Part shown: one piece after another, positions 43,918-51,939 of the stretch
Layout of the letters: each line of letters starts with the position of its first letter
How positions within the stretch are numbered: position 1 is the first letter of the stretch
From: Candidatus Sumerlaeota bacterium
Lineage (GTDB): Bacteria; Sumerlaeota; Sumerlaeia; Sumerlaeales; Sumerlaeaceae
Length of the DNA stretch: 64,000 nucleotides
Direction: 5' to 3'
Assembly: GCA_017161655.1 (NCBI GenBank)
Contig: JADFCV010000004.1
Coordinates: 201,378 to 265,377 of the forward strand
The notes under the pieces: model-generated
Database searches by the model: none
Told to the model about the DNA's origin: nothing
Seen by the model: the letters and a program-made list of their open reading frames with translations, nothing else
Program-made: the position numbers and the translations under genes

Positions 43918-46278
43918 ATGAACACAAAAAACGCAAGGCTGTCTCGGCATGCTGGGAATATCTCACGGCCACTGTTGGGGATCTTTGCTTTGGCCGGCTG
44001 GGCCCTCATCACTGCCCCCGCTTTTGGCGTGGAAACAAAGGTTCTGCGGGACGACACGTTTTCGGATTTCTACCGCGGTGAAACCACAGGCACAGAGATT
44101 CTTGCTGAAGGGAAAATCACGGTTGGACCACTTCCCAAGCGTCTCGTTCGCACCGACGACGCGATCGCCTGGAAAGTGGCACTTGATCGCTACGACAAGA
44201 ATCTTTTTGTCGCCACGGGCCACGAAGGAAAAGTCTGGCGTGTCGAGCCAGATGGGAAAACCGAACTCTGGGCCGATCTCGAAGAGGTGGAGGCCACAGC
44301 AATTGCTGTGGACTTCACAGGGGGAGTGCTGGTAGGCGCTTCACCCAGCGGAAAAATCTATCGTATCGTACAGGCTGGAAAACCTGAGCTCTTTTTCGAT
44401 ACCAAAGAGCAGCAGATTTGGGATCTTATTTTCGACCGCAATGGCGTCCTCTATGCAGCCACAGGTCCTCATGGAAAAATCTTTCGCATCCGCGGGCCCA
44501 ACAATGGAGAGGTTTATTGCGACACTCCGGCCACAAATGTGATGGCCCTGGCTTTCAATAGTGAAGGCTCGCTGCTGGCTGCCACGCAGGGCAAAGCTTA
44601 TGTTCTCGAAATCCCTAAGGCCAACACAGCAAAAGTTCTCTATGCTGCAAGTGAAGATGAATGCCGTGCGATCGCTGTTGATGGCACCGGGAGTATCTTT
44701 GTTGCTGTCAATAGTGCACGCCTTGCCACGGTGGTAGAACGCCTGCGGGGGGATCGCTCGGCTCAACAGGCGAGCGGTGCTTCACCAGCGGGAAATCAGG
44801 CGCAGCAGGCTCAAACTCGGACTGATGCTCTCCGCGAAGCTCTCGCATCAATGACTTCTAGTCTGGCGGGTTTGGGGGGGCAGAGCCAGATTGTGAAAAT
44901 CGAGCCCTCCGGGTTTGCTTCAACTTTCTGGAATGCTCCGGAGGCTCCGATTCATGCGATGGTGGCTGATCCCATGGAGAAAGGCATTTATGTAGCCGCT
45001 GGCAATCAGGGAAAAATCTATCGCCTGTTCAGCGACACAAACTACTCCCTGGTCGCCGATGTGGAAGAACAGTGTGCACTCTCCTTTACCTCGCATCACA
45101 ACATGATCTATTTCACCACAGCTGACCGCGCTTCAGTGTACGCTCTGGGAGAGCACGTAACCACCTCAGGGCTTTATGCCTCCCGTCCCCTAAATGCTGG
45201 TTCCATTGTTGCGTGGGGAAACTTTCTGGTGGAATCCGAAGTGCATGAAGGGGCGCATCTTGCAGTCGAGGTCCGTGTGGGGAATACGCCAGATCCGACA
45301 GACAAAACATGGGGGGAGTGGAAAAAGGCTGTTCCCGTGACTGATTCCTTGTGGAGCGCAGGGTCATTGATTGCTCAGTATCTTCAGTATCGCTTGAAGC
45401 TCGATCCTTCTCCCTCTGGTATGCTGCCGAGCGTGAATGCTCTCCAGTTTTTCTATGTGCAGCGAAATGCGCCCCCAGTTTTAACTTCTATCAAGGTAGA
45501 AAAAATCGGCGGCGAAGTGGTGCCTCCCACTTCTCAACCGCAACCCAGCTCCACGCCGCCCTCAGGGAGTGCCCCCCCCGCTTCGCGCACTGACCCTTCT
45601 GCCGGAGCCCGTCCTGCAAGTCCATCTGGTGTTCAGGCACTTGTGGCTGCAATGGCGAGTGGGCGGGCTGAGATTCCTGCATCTTCTCCCAACCAACCGC
45701 CTGCAGCCACGCTTGGTGCCCCTTCCAATTCGAGCAAATTCAATGTGAGCTGGGAAGCAAATGATCCGAATGGAGATAAACTCGTCTATCGAATCGAGAT
45801 CAAGGGTGAGGACGAGACCCAGTGGCAAACGCTTGAGAAAGAGTATTCCAGCACCCGTTATTCTCTTGATGCGGCCCTGTTCCCTGATGGACTGTATCGC
45901 TTCAGGATCATTGCCTCAGATCGTCAGCAGAATCCCGAGGATGTGGCCACGTCGGCCACAATTCTGAGTCGTGTTGTTGTCATCGACAACACCCCCCCCA
46001 ACGTCAGCAATTTGGCGAGCAAAAAGCTCGGGGCTGGCCGATGGCAGGTGCGGGCAGATGCAGAGGATGCTCTTTCCATTCTTGCATCAGCCAGCTATCG
46101 TCTGGATGGCGAGACGACGTGGTACGCACTTCTCCCCGAAGACGGCATCTTTGACAGCAAGAAAGAGTCGTTCCGCTTCGAGGTTGAACCAAAGGAAGCG
46201 AAAGACGAACACGTGTTGCACCTTCGAGTCATGGACCGTGAAGGCAACGCGCATGTTGCAAAGCTCCTGCTAAAATAA
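43918..46278 (+). CDS. Secreted beta-propeller protein with C-terminal beta-sandwich domains
   Basis: This is an exported protein of about 786 residues. ATG 43918 has GAGGGA 7 bases upstream and gives a normal signal peptide ending PAFG. ATG 43885, with AGGTGA upstream, is an alternative adding 11 residues. Repeated blades carry motifs such as GHEGKVWRVEPDGKTELWADL, SPSGKIYRIVQAGKPELFFDT and GPHGKIFRI, separated by about 40 residues. A Gln/Ala-rich insert (about residues 285-320) interrupts the propeller. The C-terminal third has a Pro/Ser-rich linker and Ig/FN3-like repeats (DGLYRFRIIASDRQQNPEDVATS). No enzymatic motif is visible. It is divergent from the amidase gene with about 310 bases between starts, in which I see no clear promoter. 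Confidence 0.75.
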   Translation: MNTKNARLSRHAGNISRPLLGIFALAGWALITAPAFGVETKVLRDDTFSDFYRGETTGTEILAEGKITVGPLPKRLVRTDDAIAWKVALDRYDKNLFVATGHEGKVWRVEPDGKTELWADLEEVEATAIAVDFTGGVLVGASPSGKIYRIVQAGKPELFFDTKEQQIWDLIFDRNGVLYAATGPHGKIFRIRGPNNGEVYCDTPATNVMALAFNSEGSLLAATQGKAYVLEIPKANTAKVLYAASEDECRAIAVDGTGSIFVAVNSARLATVVERLRGDRSAQQASGASPAGNQAQQAQTRTDALREALASMTSSLAGLGGQSQIVKIEPSGFASTFWNAPEAPIHAMVADPMEKGIYVAAGNQGKIYRLFSDTNYSLVADVEEQCALSFTSHHNMIYFTTADRASVYALGEHVTTSGLYASRPLNAGSIVAWGNFLVESEVHEGAHLAVEVRVGNTPDPTDKTWGEWKKAVPVTDSLWSAGSLIAQYLQYRLKLDPSPSGMLPSVNALQFFYVQRNAPPVLTSIKVEKIGGEVVPPTSQPQPSSTPPSGSAPPASRTDPSAGARPASPSGVQALVAAMASGRAEIPASSPNQPPAATLGAPSNSSKFNVSWEANDPNGDKLVYRIEIKGEDETQWQTLEKEYSSTRYSLDAALFPDGLYRFRIIASDRQQNPEDVATSATILSRVVVIDNTPPNVSNLASKKLGAGRWQVRADAEDALSILASASYRLDGETTWYALLPEDGIFDSKKESFRFEVEPKEAKDEHVLHLRVMDREGNAHVAKLLLK

Positions 46279-46484
46279 TAACAAGTCACTGACTTGTCAT
46301 CGTGGGATCAATCGTGCCATTGCCCGGCGGCAGTGGGGCGCGCTTCTGTCCTTTGAGCGGTGCCCAGGCCCGTTGTCTTGGCTGAAGGGACCCCTTGGCC
46401 GCAAAGACAAGCTTCCCTCGATGCCTGTGGAAGCTGAAACAGGAAGCCATTCCCACAGCTTGTGTTTCATCGAACAGAGTCCTG

Positions 46485-49400
46485 TTATTGCACCGGCTCG
46501 ACGTGTCCGTCCGCCTCAATGCGAATAGTTCCTAGCGGCGCATCACCAACCGACACCGAGTAGACTCCGGGCTGAAGATTTGCTTCGAAGAGGCCATTGC
46601 GCCATTGGCAACGAACGGTCTCGCCCGTATCGCGTGAAAGAAGTATGATTTCCGCGCCAGGGCTGACTGCCATCGATGGGGGCAGAGAAAAACTTATTCG
46701 CGGAGGGGGAGCGAAATCCAGGTCCACCTGCACAACTCCTCCCTCTTGGGGGATCGTTGTCCCCTTGCGCACCCGTCGCGATGTTTCTTCGCCTGTGGCT
46801 AGTTCGGCTTCCACAACGTAGGAGTCCGCTGGAAGGCTCTCAACGCGGAATGAGCCTGTTTCATCCGTCTCTGCCACTTTCGGCGGGAACGTGGGATCAG
46901 TTTGCGACTTCACGGTGATGCGAACCTGCGGCAGGGGTATTTGGCGCTCCAGCACGCGGCCTTCGATTGTCCCGAGTTGCATAGATCGGAGCTTTACTGT
47001 CGCCATTCTCTCGGCCTCGACCCGCACATTGATGGCACTCGCATTGAACGACGGACTTGTACAGATCACAAGATAATCACCAGGCAACAAATCCGACAGC
47101 ACAACGCTATCGCCCTGGACATTCGACATCTTGTACTCGGCAGCTGAGAGCGATTCAGGTAGAATCATGTTTGTTGCCACGACTTCGCCTTGATCAATCG
47201 TGGCATTTTCGAATTCCAGCCGCAACTGTCCGGTTTTCCCAGGGATCACTACGACCGGGCGGGGTGCTTCTTTGGACGGATCCCAGTCCACCTCATCAGA
47301 GACGCCGACCATTCTGCCACCATCGCTGCTCACTGCCACCAACCGATAGCGTCCTTGCGGAGGTGACGGGAAGGCATCCTGAGTTCCGCCAACAACGCGT
47401 GCGGATGAGATTTCTCGGCCTAAAAGCTGCTTCGCGTACGTTCCAGAGCCCCAGAGATCGATCTTCATAAGGTGCACGTCCCAGGTTTTTGCGGGTGAAG
47501 CTTGCACGACGAAAGGCAAAGCCGCCTCCGGTTTCAGAACAACCTCTAGGTTGTCACACGGCAAGGGGATCTCTCGCTGCTCCCACGTGACATAACCTTT
47601 TCGCTCCACTTGCACAAGTGACAGTGCGTCACCATCCAATTCGCGGACCTCAAACTGCCCCTGAGCATCGGTTTCAACTAGCCCTGCCTCGGTTGAACCA
47701 TCCGCCTTGCGCACGTAATACCGCACAGCTACCCCCGCGAGCTTTTGCTTCTTTTCGTCAATGACGGAACCGGCGAAGCGTTTGCCAGCTGGTAGCTCAA
47801 TCTCAACGAACACATGTTGCCCCACACCAAGCGAAAGCTTTCGACTACGCTCAACTTTCCCACTGCTTGAGGTGGCGATGAGGCTGTAATTGCCGTCAGG
47901 AAGACACGGAAAACGGAACCTTCCATCAACCGTGGTCGTGGCTTCAAAAAGTGATGGCATGTTATCAAGTTTTGATGAGGAAACGTTATCAGGAACGATT
48001 CTAACAGTTGGTCGCGAGGGGGACGTGTTGGGATCCTGTGACCGCACCACACGCCCATCCACACTTGCCGCCGGATGCAAAGTAAGCGACAGGGCGAGAG
48101 TGGGGCGAGCAGGCTTCTTTGTGATGAATGCCAGTGACGATGCCCACGCTTTGTGATCAGTGCACCACAGCACCCCTCCTACCTCAGTTTTCAGACGTAT
48201 GACCTGACTTTGCGACGTCATGCGTTCAGCCACACGGCTTCCATCCTCGCCGACAAAAACCACCTGAACCGGTTGGGTCGTCAGCTCGTATCCAGAAAGG
48301 TTCACTCGCACCTGTCGTATGGGCCGAACCCAGACCGTTTCCCCCTCGATATTGCGGAAGCCATCTGTCTCGCCATGCTGAACAAAAGCGCCAGGTGGGG
48401 CAGTGGACGCGATCATGTAGCCTGATTCTTCCGAGACTTCGATGCTAGGTTTTCCAACTAACCAGAGGGGCCCAACTCGGAAAGAGCCATCTGCCCCACT
48501 TGTCGTCACTTTATCCTCAACTCTTAAGACCACTCCCGCGGCGGGAGCACTTGTGGTTGCATCGTAAACGGTTCCAATCAGCCAGTAGCCCTCGCTGACC
48601 AGAATCCGGACCTCTTTTCCGTTATCGCGAGGGAATTCAAGCAGCTCCACACGCGATACGCGAGGGTGCTCGACAAGCGCCTCGAGACTAAAATTCCCGG
48701 GGGGCAAGCCCTCGTAAACAAACCGTCCCTTTTCATCGGCCTTGGTAATAAAATTAAATCCATTACCATTTAACAGAAGGCGTGAATGAGCAAAATTTTC
48801 TGGGGGGCTTGAAGGCGAAGCGACAACTCCGCTTATCCGTGACCCGCCCTTTTTCAAACGCACGATGAGATTCTGGTTGCTTGCTTTGGTCTGTGCGTTT
48901 TCGAGCTGATAGCCCTCTTTGCGCACAAGAAACTGGAAGCTTCGTTTGGGCATTAACCCCTCGATCCTGAAACGGCCATCCGGCCCGCTGGCCGTCCACA
49001 CTGGCACATGTTTGTTTGCGAGGGCGACCTCTTCATCTGGAGAGAGGACCACAGGCCCAATGGCTGCATCGGCGATTGGCTGGCCTGTCACTGCATCCAG
49101 GACCTGACCCTCGATATTTTCGCCCCGATCCAGTGTGAGGCCGACTTTCGTATAGCCTCTGGGCAAGTCGGCAAATGCGAACCGCGCGCGTCGGAATCCC
49201 GGCGCATAGGCAATGATCACAAGCTCGTTGCTGGGGTGCAGAGGAATTGGGAAGACTCCAGATTCATCGCTCGTGACCGAGGCACGGGGGACAAGGTCGT
49301 CTGGCAACTGGAATTCGAAGCGTAATGGAACAAAATCTATTTTCGCCCCTTTAATCGGGCGCTTGTCCGGACCCACAATAACTCCTGCAAGTGGCTTAGC

Positions 49401-49499
49401 ATCAAGGATTTGTGCAAATGCAATTGGGGCGAAGGGCAACCATGAAAAAAACACTTGAAATTGTCGAAATAGTCGGTTCTTGTGGAAAGTCAGAATCAT
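46485..49499 (-). CDS. Secreted protein with repeated carboxypeptidase-regulatory-like domains
   Basis: This 1004-residue exported protein starts at ATG 49499 (TAGAGG upstream), with a signal peptide through PIAFAQ. It consists of successive CarboxypepD_reg-like beta-sandwich repeats, each with a pattern like LAGVIVGPDKRPIKGAKI, EGQVLDAVTGQPIADAAIG, GTVYDATTSAPAAGVVLRV, AGSVIDEKKQKLAGVAVRY and EGRVLERQIPLPQVRITV. Each is followed by TDESGxFxIxxLPxGxYxL-type turns. Such repeats are adhesive or structural. No catalytic or TonB-plug domain is visible, so this is not a TonB receptor. Its start codon is only 33 bases from that of the divergent propeller gene, so any shared promoter must lie inside coding sequence. 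Confidence 0.8.
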   Translation of the reverse strand: MILTFHKNRLFRQFQVFFSWLPFAPIAFAQILDAKPLAGVIVGPDKRPIKGAKIDFVPLRFEFQLPDDLVPRASVTSDESGVFPIPLHPSNELVIIAYAPGFRRARFAFADLPRGYTKVGLTLDRGENIEGQVLDAVTGQPIADAAIGPVVLSPDEEVALANKHVPVWTASGPDGRFRIEGLMPKRSFQFLVRKEGYQLENAQTKASNQNLIVRLKKGGSRISGVVASPSSPPENFAHSRLLLNGNGFNFITKADEKGRFVYEGLPPGNFSLEALVEHPRVSRVELLEFPRDNGKEVRILVSEGYWLIGTVYDATTSAPAAGVVLRVEDKVTTSGADGSFRVGPLWLVGKPSIEVSEESGYMIASTAPPGAFVQHGETDGFRNIEGETVWVRPIRQVRVNLSGYELTTQPVQVVFVGEDGSRVAERMTSQSQVIRLKTEVGGVLWCTDHKAWASSLAFITKKPARPTLALSLTLHPAASVDGRVVRSQDPNTSPSRPTVRIVPDNVSSSKLDNMPSLFEATTTVDGRFRFPCLPDGNYSLIATSSSGKVERSRKLSLGVGQHVFVEIELPAGKRFAGSVIDEKKQKLAGVAVRYYVRKADGSTEAGLVETDAQGQFEVRELDGDALSLVQVERKGYVTWEQREIPLPCDNLEVVLKPEAALPFVVQASPAKTWDVHLMKIDLWGSGTYAKQLLGREISSARVVGGTQDAFPSPPQGRYRLVAVSSDGGRMVGVSDEVDWDPSKEAPRPVVVIPGKTGQLRLEFENATIDQGEVVATNMILPESLSAAEYKMSNVQGDSVVLSDLLPGDYLVICTSPSFNASAINVRVEAERMATVKLRSMQLGTIEGRVLERQIPLPQVRITVKSQTDPTFPPKVAETDETGSFRVESLPADSYVVEAELATGEETSRRVRKGTTIPQEGGVVQVDLDFAPPPRISFSLPPSMAVSPGAEIILLSRDTGETVRCQWRNGLFEANLQPGVYSVSVGDAPLGTIRIEADGHVEPVQ

Positions 49500-49532
49500 A
49501 GCGCCGGCCTCTAAGTGGCATGTGAAGACAAG

Positions 49533-50549
49533 ATGAAAAACGCCGCAAGCGGACAAATTTTCAAGATAAGTTTAGTAATAATTGCGGTGCTGCTGCTTGT
49601 TGGCGTCGCGTGGAAAGTTTTGCGCCCCACGTCCGTTTCTACCGCGAGGAGCGAGAAACGTGAAGAGAAGTTAGCGCGTTCGGCTGCCATTTCTGAGAAA
49701 ACTTCGGCGACACTTGCGAAATTCGAAAATGTCTTTTTCTTACCAGAGGCGGATCCGGGCTACACGAGCCGTCCTCGCCCTTCTTCACGAAAGTTGCCTG
49801 TAGCTAATGGCACGCGGCGCATTGGACCCCCACGGGCCATTACGACGAAGTCCGAAGGTGAATTCATTTCTCCCCGTTGGTCACCCGATGGCCTTGAGTT
49901 AATGTTTTCGAAGCCTGGTTACAACGGCCTTTATGCTAAGGGAGTAGAAGGCGGAGCGCTCCGTGAAATCACGGATAGCAATCATGTGGGCTTCAAATCG
50001 AAATGGAATCCAGACGGGACGATTAGTGCCATCGGAAATGATGGTCGGGAACAGAAACTCAATCCGGATGGCACGCCCGTTGATGCCCCCTCTCCGCTTG
50101 ATGACTCGAATTATGTGGGTGCATTCACGCAGGATGACAAAGTCTACTATCGTTCCGCCCCGGGTGAGCCTGCACGTGTGATCAGCGAGGGGGATGATCG
50201 CTTCTACGGTGGAGTGGTAAGTCCCGACGGCCGTTACATTGCATATAACGGTCTTTACACGGGGCTCTACATTGCACCTCTTGATGGGTCGCATCCGCCA
50301 GTTTACCTGGGAGAAGGCCACTCACCAAGCTGGCTGCCCGATGGATCAGGAATTGTCTACAACGTGTCGATCGACGATGGACACCAGTTGCTAGCCAGCG
50401 ACCTCTATCTTGCCACAGTGGACGGAAGTGCGGTTTCGAACCTTACCCAATCGCCCGATCAGATTGAAATTAACCCTAGCGTCAGTCCTGATGGGCAGTG
50501 GGTCGCATACGAGGTTGATGGTGTGATTTACGTAGCACCTTTATATTGA
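49533..50549 (+). CDS. TolB-like (PD40/WD40-like) beta-propeller protein, membrane-anchored
   Basis: This is a 338-residue protein from ATG 49533. An N-terminal hydrophobic segment (about 12-30) is followed by a Lys/Glu-rich linker and then PD40-type repeats: FISPRWSPDGLELMFSKPGYNGLYAKG, HVGFKSKWNPDGTISAI, YGGVVSPDGRYIAYNGLYTGLYIAPLDG, SPSWLPDGSGIVYNV and INPSVSPDGQWVAYEVDGVIYVAPL. The SPDG turns are the classic TolB-propeller signature. TolB itself has a separate N-terminal domain that is missing here, and tolA, tolQ, tolR and pal are not near. It is probably a periplasmic binding scaffold. A GTG at 49515 is an alternative start. Confidence 0.8.
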   Translation: MKNAASGQIFKISLVIIAVLLLVGVAWKVLRPTSVSTARSEKREEKLARSAAISEKTSATLAKFENVFFLPEADPGYTSRPRPSSRKLPVANGTRRIGPPRAITTKSEGEFISPRWSPDGLELMFSKPGYNGLYAKGVEGGALREITDSNHVGFKSKWNPDGTISAIGNDGREQKLNPDGTPVDAPSPLDDSNYVGAFTQDDKVYYRSAPGEPARVISEGDDRFYGGVVSPDGRYIAYNGLYTGLYIAPLDGSHPPVYLGEGHSPSWLPDGSGIVYNVSIDDGHQLLASDLYLATVDGSAVSNLTQSPDQIEINPSVSPDGQWVAYEVDGVIYVAPLY

Positions 50550-50566
50550 GGCATAGGATCTATGCC
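50550..50566 (+). terminator. Small hairpin directly after the PD40 gene
   Basis: GGCATA (50550-50555) pairs with TATGCC (50561-50566), loop GGATC, beginning at the base after the stop codon. There is no T-run, so it may stabilise the 3' end rather than terminate. Confidence 0.3.
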
Positions 50567-50606
50567 GAGTCACAACAAACCGTAAGGAAATGGAGGTGAG
50601 AAGATA

Positions 50607-50683
50607 CGCTTTCTCGGGAGCAGATCGGGCTCTGTGGGTGGGAGAAAGCGCCGGCGGGCACAGCCGGAAAGAAAAGTGCCGCC
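50607..50683 (+). promoter_or_regulatory. Candidate structured 5' leader of the amidase gene
   Basis: CGCTTTCTC (50607-50615) pairs perfectly with GAGAAAGCG (50642-50650), enclosing GAGC (50618-50621) and GCTC (50629-50632). Directly after it, CCGGC (50651-50655) pairs with GCCGG (50663-50667). The loop bases GGCAC (50657-50661) are complementary to GTGCC (50676-50680), allowing an H-type pseudoknot. The gene's ribosome site GAAGGAGG is about 30 bases downstream. It matches no riboswitch class I can recall. Confidence 0.38.
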
Positions 50684-50725
50684 ATTCATTTACCGCGAAC
50701 TGCCTCTTGAAGGAGGGGTATAAAA

Positions 50726-51766
50726 ATGACGCTTTACCGCAACCTTACAACCGCAGCTCTCGCTGCAGTAGCTGCCCTTTCGTGGGGCGTTACCGCCAAA
50801 GTCTGCATTGACCCAGGCCATGGCGGAAGTGATCCTGGCGCGGTCGGCAACGGCCAGCAGGAAAAGACGAACGTCCTGAACACCTCCCTAAAATTCAAGG
50901 CGTGGCTTGATAAGGACACACAAGATGGAAACGGCGGTGGGTCATGGAGCATTGTCATGACGCGTTCCACCGACGTTGATGTCTCTCTGCAGGGACGTTG
51001 CGACATTGCCAACAATAACGCCTGCAATCGTTTTATGAGCATCCACAATAACGCCGCCTCAGATACCTCCGCCAATGGCACGGAGACCTATTCCTACACC
51101 GCGCCGAGCACATCCTCCGACCTGCGCGATAAGATCCAGACGCGCATGATCGAAGCCTGGAATCGTACCAACCGCGGCGTGAAAACGGCGGGTTTCTATG
51201 TGCTGAAGTACACAAACATGCCTGCCACACTTTCCGAGCTCGCTTTCATCACAAATGCTGCTGACTCGGTTTATACCGGTGGATCGTCGTGGCAGGATCT
51301 CGCCGGAAAGGCCCACATGTTTGCGTTGCAGAACCACTACGGCCTCACCGCTTACACCCCGCAGACGGCCCAAACCTACATCGTGGATAACGGCGGAGCT
51401 GGCTTCAGTGCATCCTCCAACTGGTTCGCCAGCACGAGCGTTGCAGGCTATTATGGGACGAACTATCATGCGCGTGCCACCGCTTCGGTGAGCGATCCTG
51501 CCCAGTGGACCGCCAACATCGCCACGAGCGGAAGCTATCAGATCTACGCATGGTGGACCGCTGCCTCGAATCGTGCTCCGAGCGCCCCGTACATTCTCCC
51601 CAACGGAACAACCGTCAATGTCAATCAGCAGGCTAACGGCGGGAAGTGGAACCTGCTCGGCACGGTCTCTCTCTCCGCCGGCAATCAGACCACCAAGCTT
51701 TCCTGCTGGACGACCAGCGGCTACTATGTCATTGCCGACGCCATCAAGTACTACGGTCCAAATTGA
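50726..51766 (+). CDS. Secreted N-acetylmuramoyl-L-alanine amidase with C-terminal golvesin domain
   Basis: This is a 346-residue exported enzyme. The signal peptide (1-24) ends TAKV. It has an amidase_3 zinc site: H32 in CIDPGHGGSDPGAVG, E46 in QQEKTNVLNTSL, H107 in FMSIHNNA and catalytic E171 in TLSELAFITN. It should cleave the amide bond between MurNAc and L-Ala in peptidoglycan. The C-terminal 217-345 is golvesin-like: YIVDNGGAGFSASSNW, then QWTANIATSGSYQIYAWWTA, then GGKWNLLGTVSLSAGN and YYVIADAIKY. This domain probably binds glycans. GAAGGAGG precedes the ATG, the leader may be structured, and a strong terminator follows, so the gene is transcribed alone. Confidence 0.93.
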   Translation: MTLYRNLTTAALAAVAALSWGVTAKVCIDPGHGGSDPGAVGNGQQEKTNVLNTSLKFKAWLDKDTQDGNGGGSWSIVMTRSTDVDVSLQGRCDIANNNACNRFMSIHNNAASDTSANGTETYSYTAPSTSSDLRDKIQTRMIEAWNRTNRGVKTAGFYVLKYTNMPATLSELAFITNAADSVYTGGSSWQDLAGKAHMFALQNHYGLTAYTPQTAQTYIVDNGGAGFSASSNWFASTSVAGYYGTNYHARATASVSDPAQWTANIATSGSYQIYAWWTAASNRAPSAPYILPNGTTVNVNQQANGGKWNLLGTVSLSAGNQTTKLSCWTTSGYYVIADAIKYYGPN

Positions 51767-51791
51767 TGCCGCGTTTGTGGGGCAACACGAG

Positions 51792-51826
51792 GGGAGAGGG
51801 ATCGTCAGATCCCTCTCCCTTCTTCG
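51792..51826 (+). terminator. Rho-independent terminator of the golvesin amidase gene
   Basis: GGGAGAGGGATC (51792-51803) pairs perfectly with GATCCCTCTCCC (51808-51819), loop GTCA, followed by TTCTTCG. It lies 25 bases after the stop codon. Confidence 0.85.
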
Positions 51827-51939
51827 TATGGAGCAACAACACCTCGTCTGAGTAGGTTTGTGCTTTTGCGGTTAGGCGAAAGGATCGTCTGCAGCCTGCA
51901 AAAGACCAATCTTTGATTCAAATCGCGCGGAGCTTTCAA

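Noticed and set aside
46286-46519. 77-codon leftward frame between two convergent genes
   Set aside because: It overlaps the coding end of the CarboxypepD_reg gene, has no ribosome site, and its translation (LVFAAKGSLQPRQRAW and PPGNGTIDPTMTSQ) matches no family I know. It is too weak to call.
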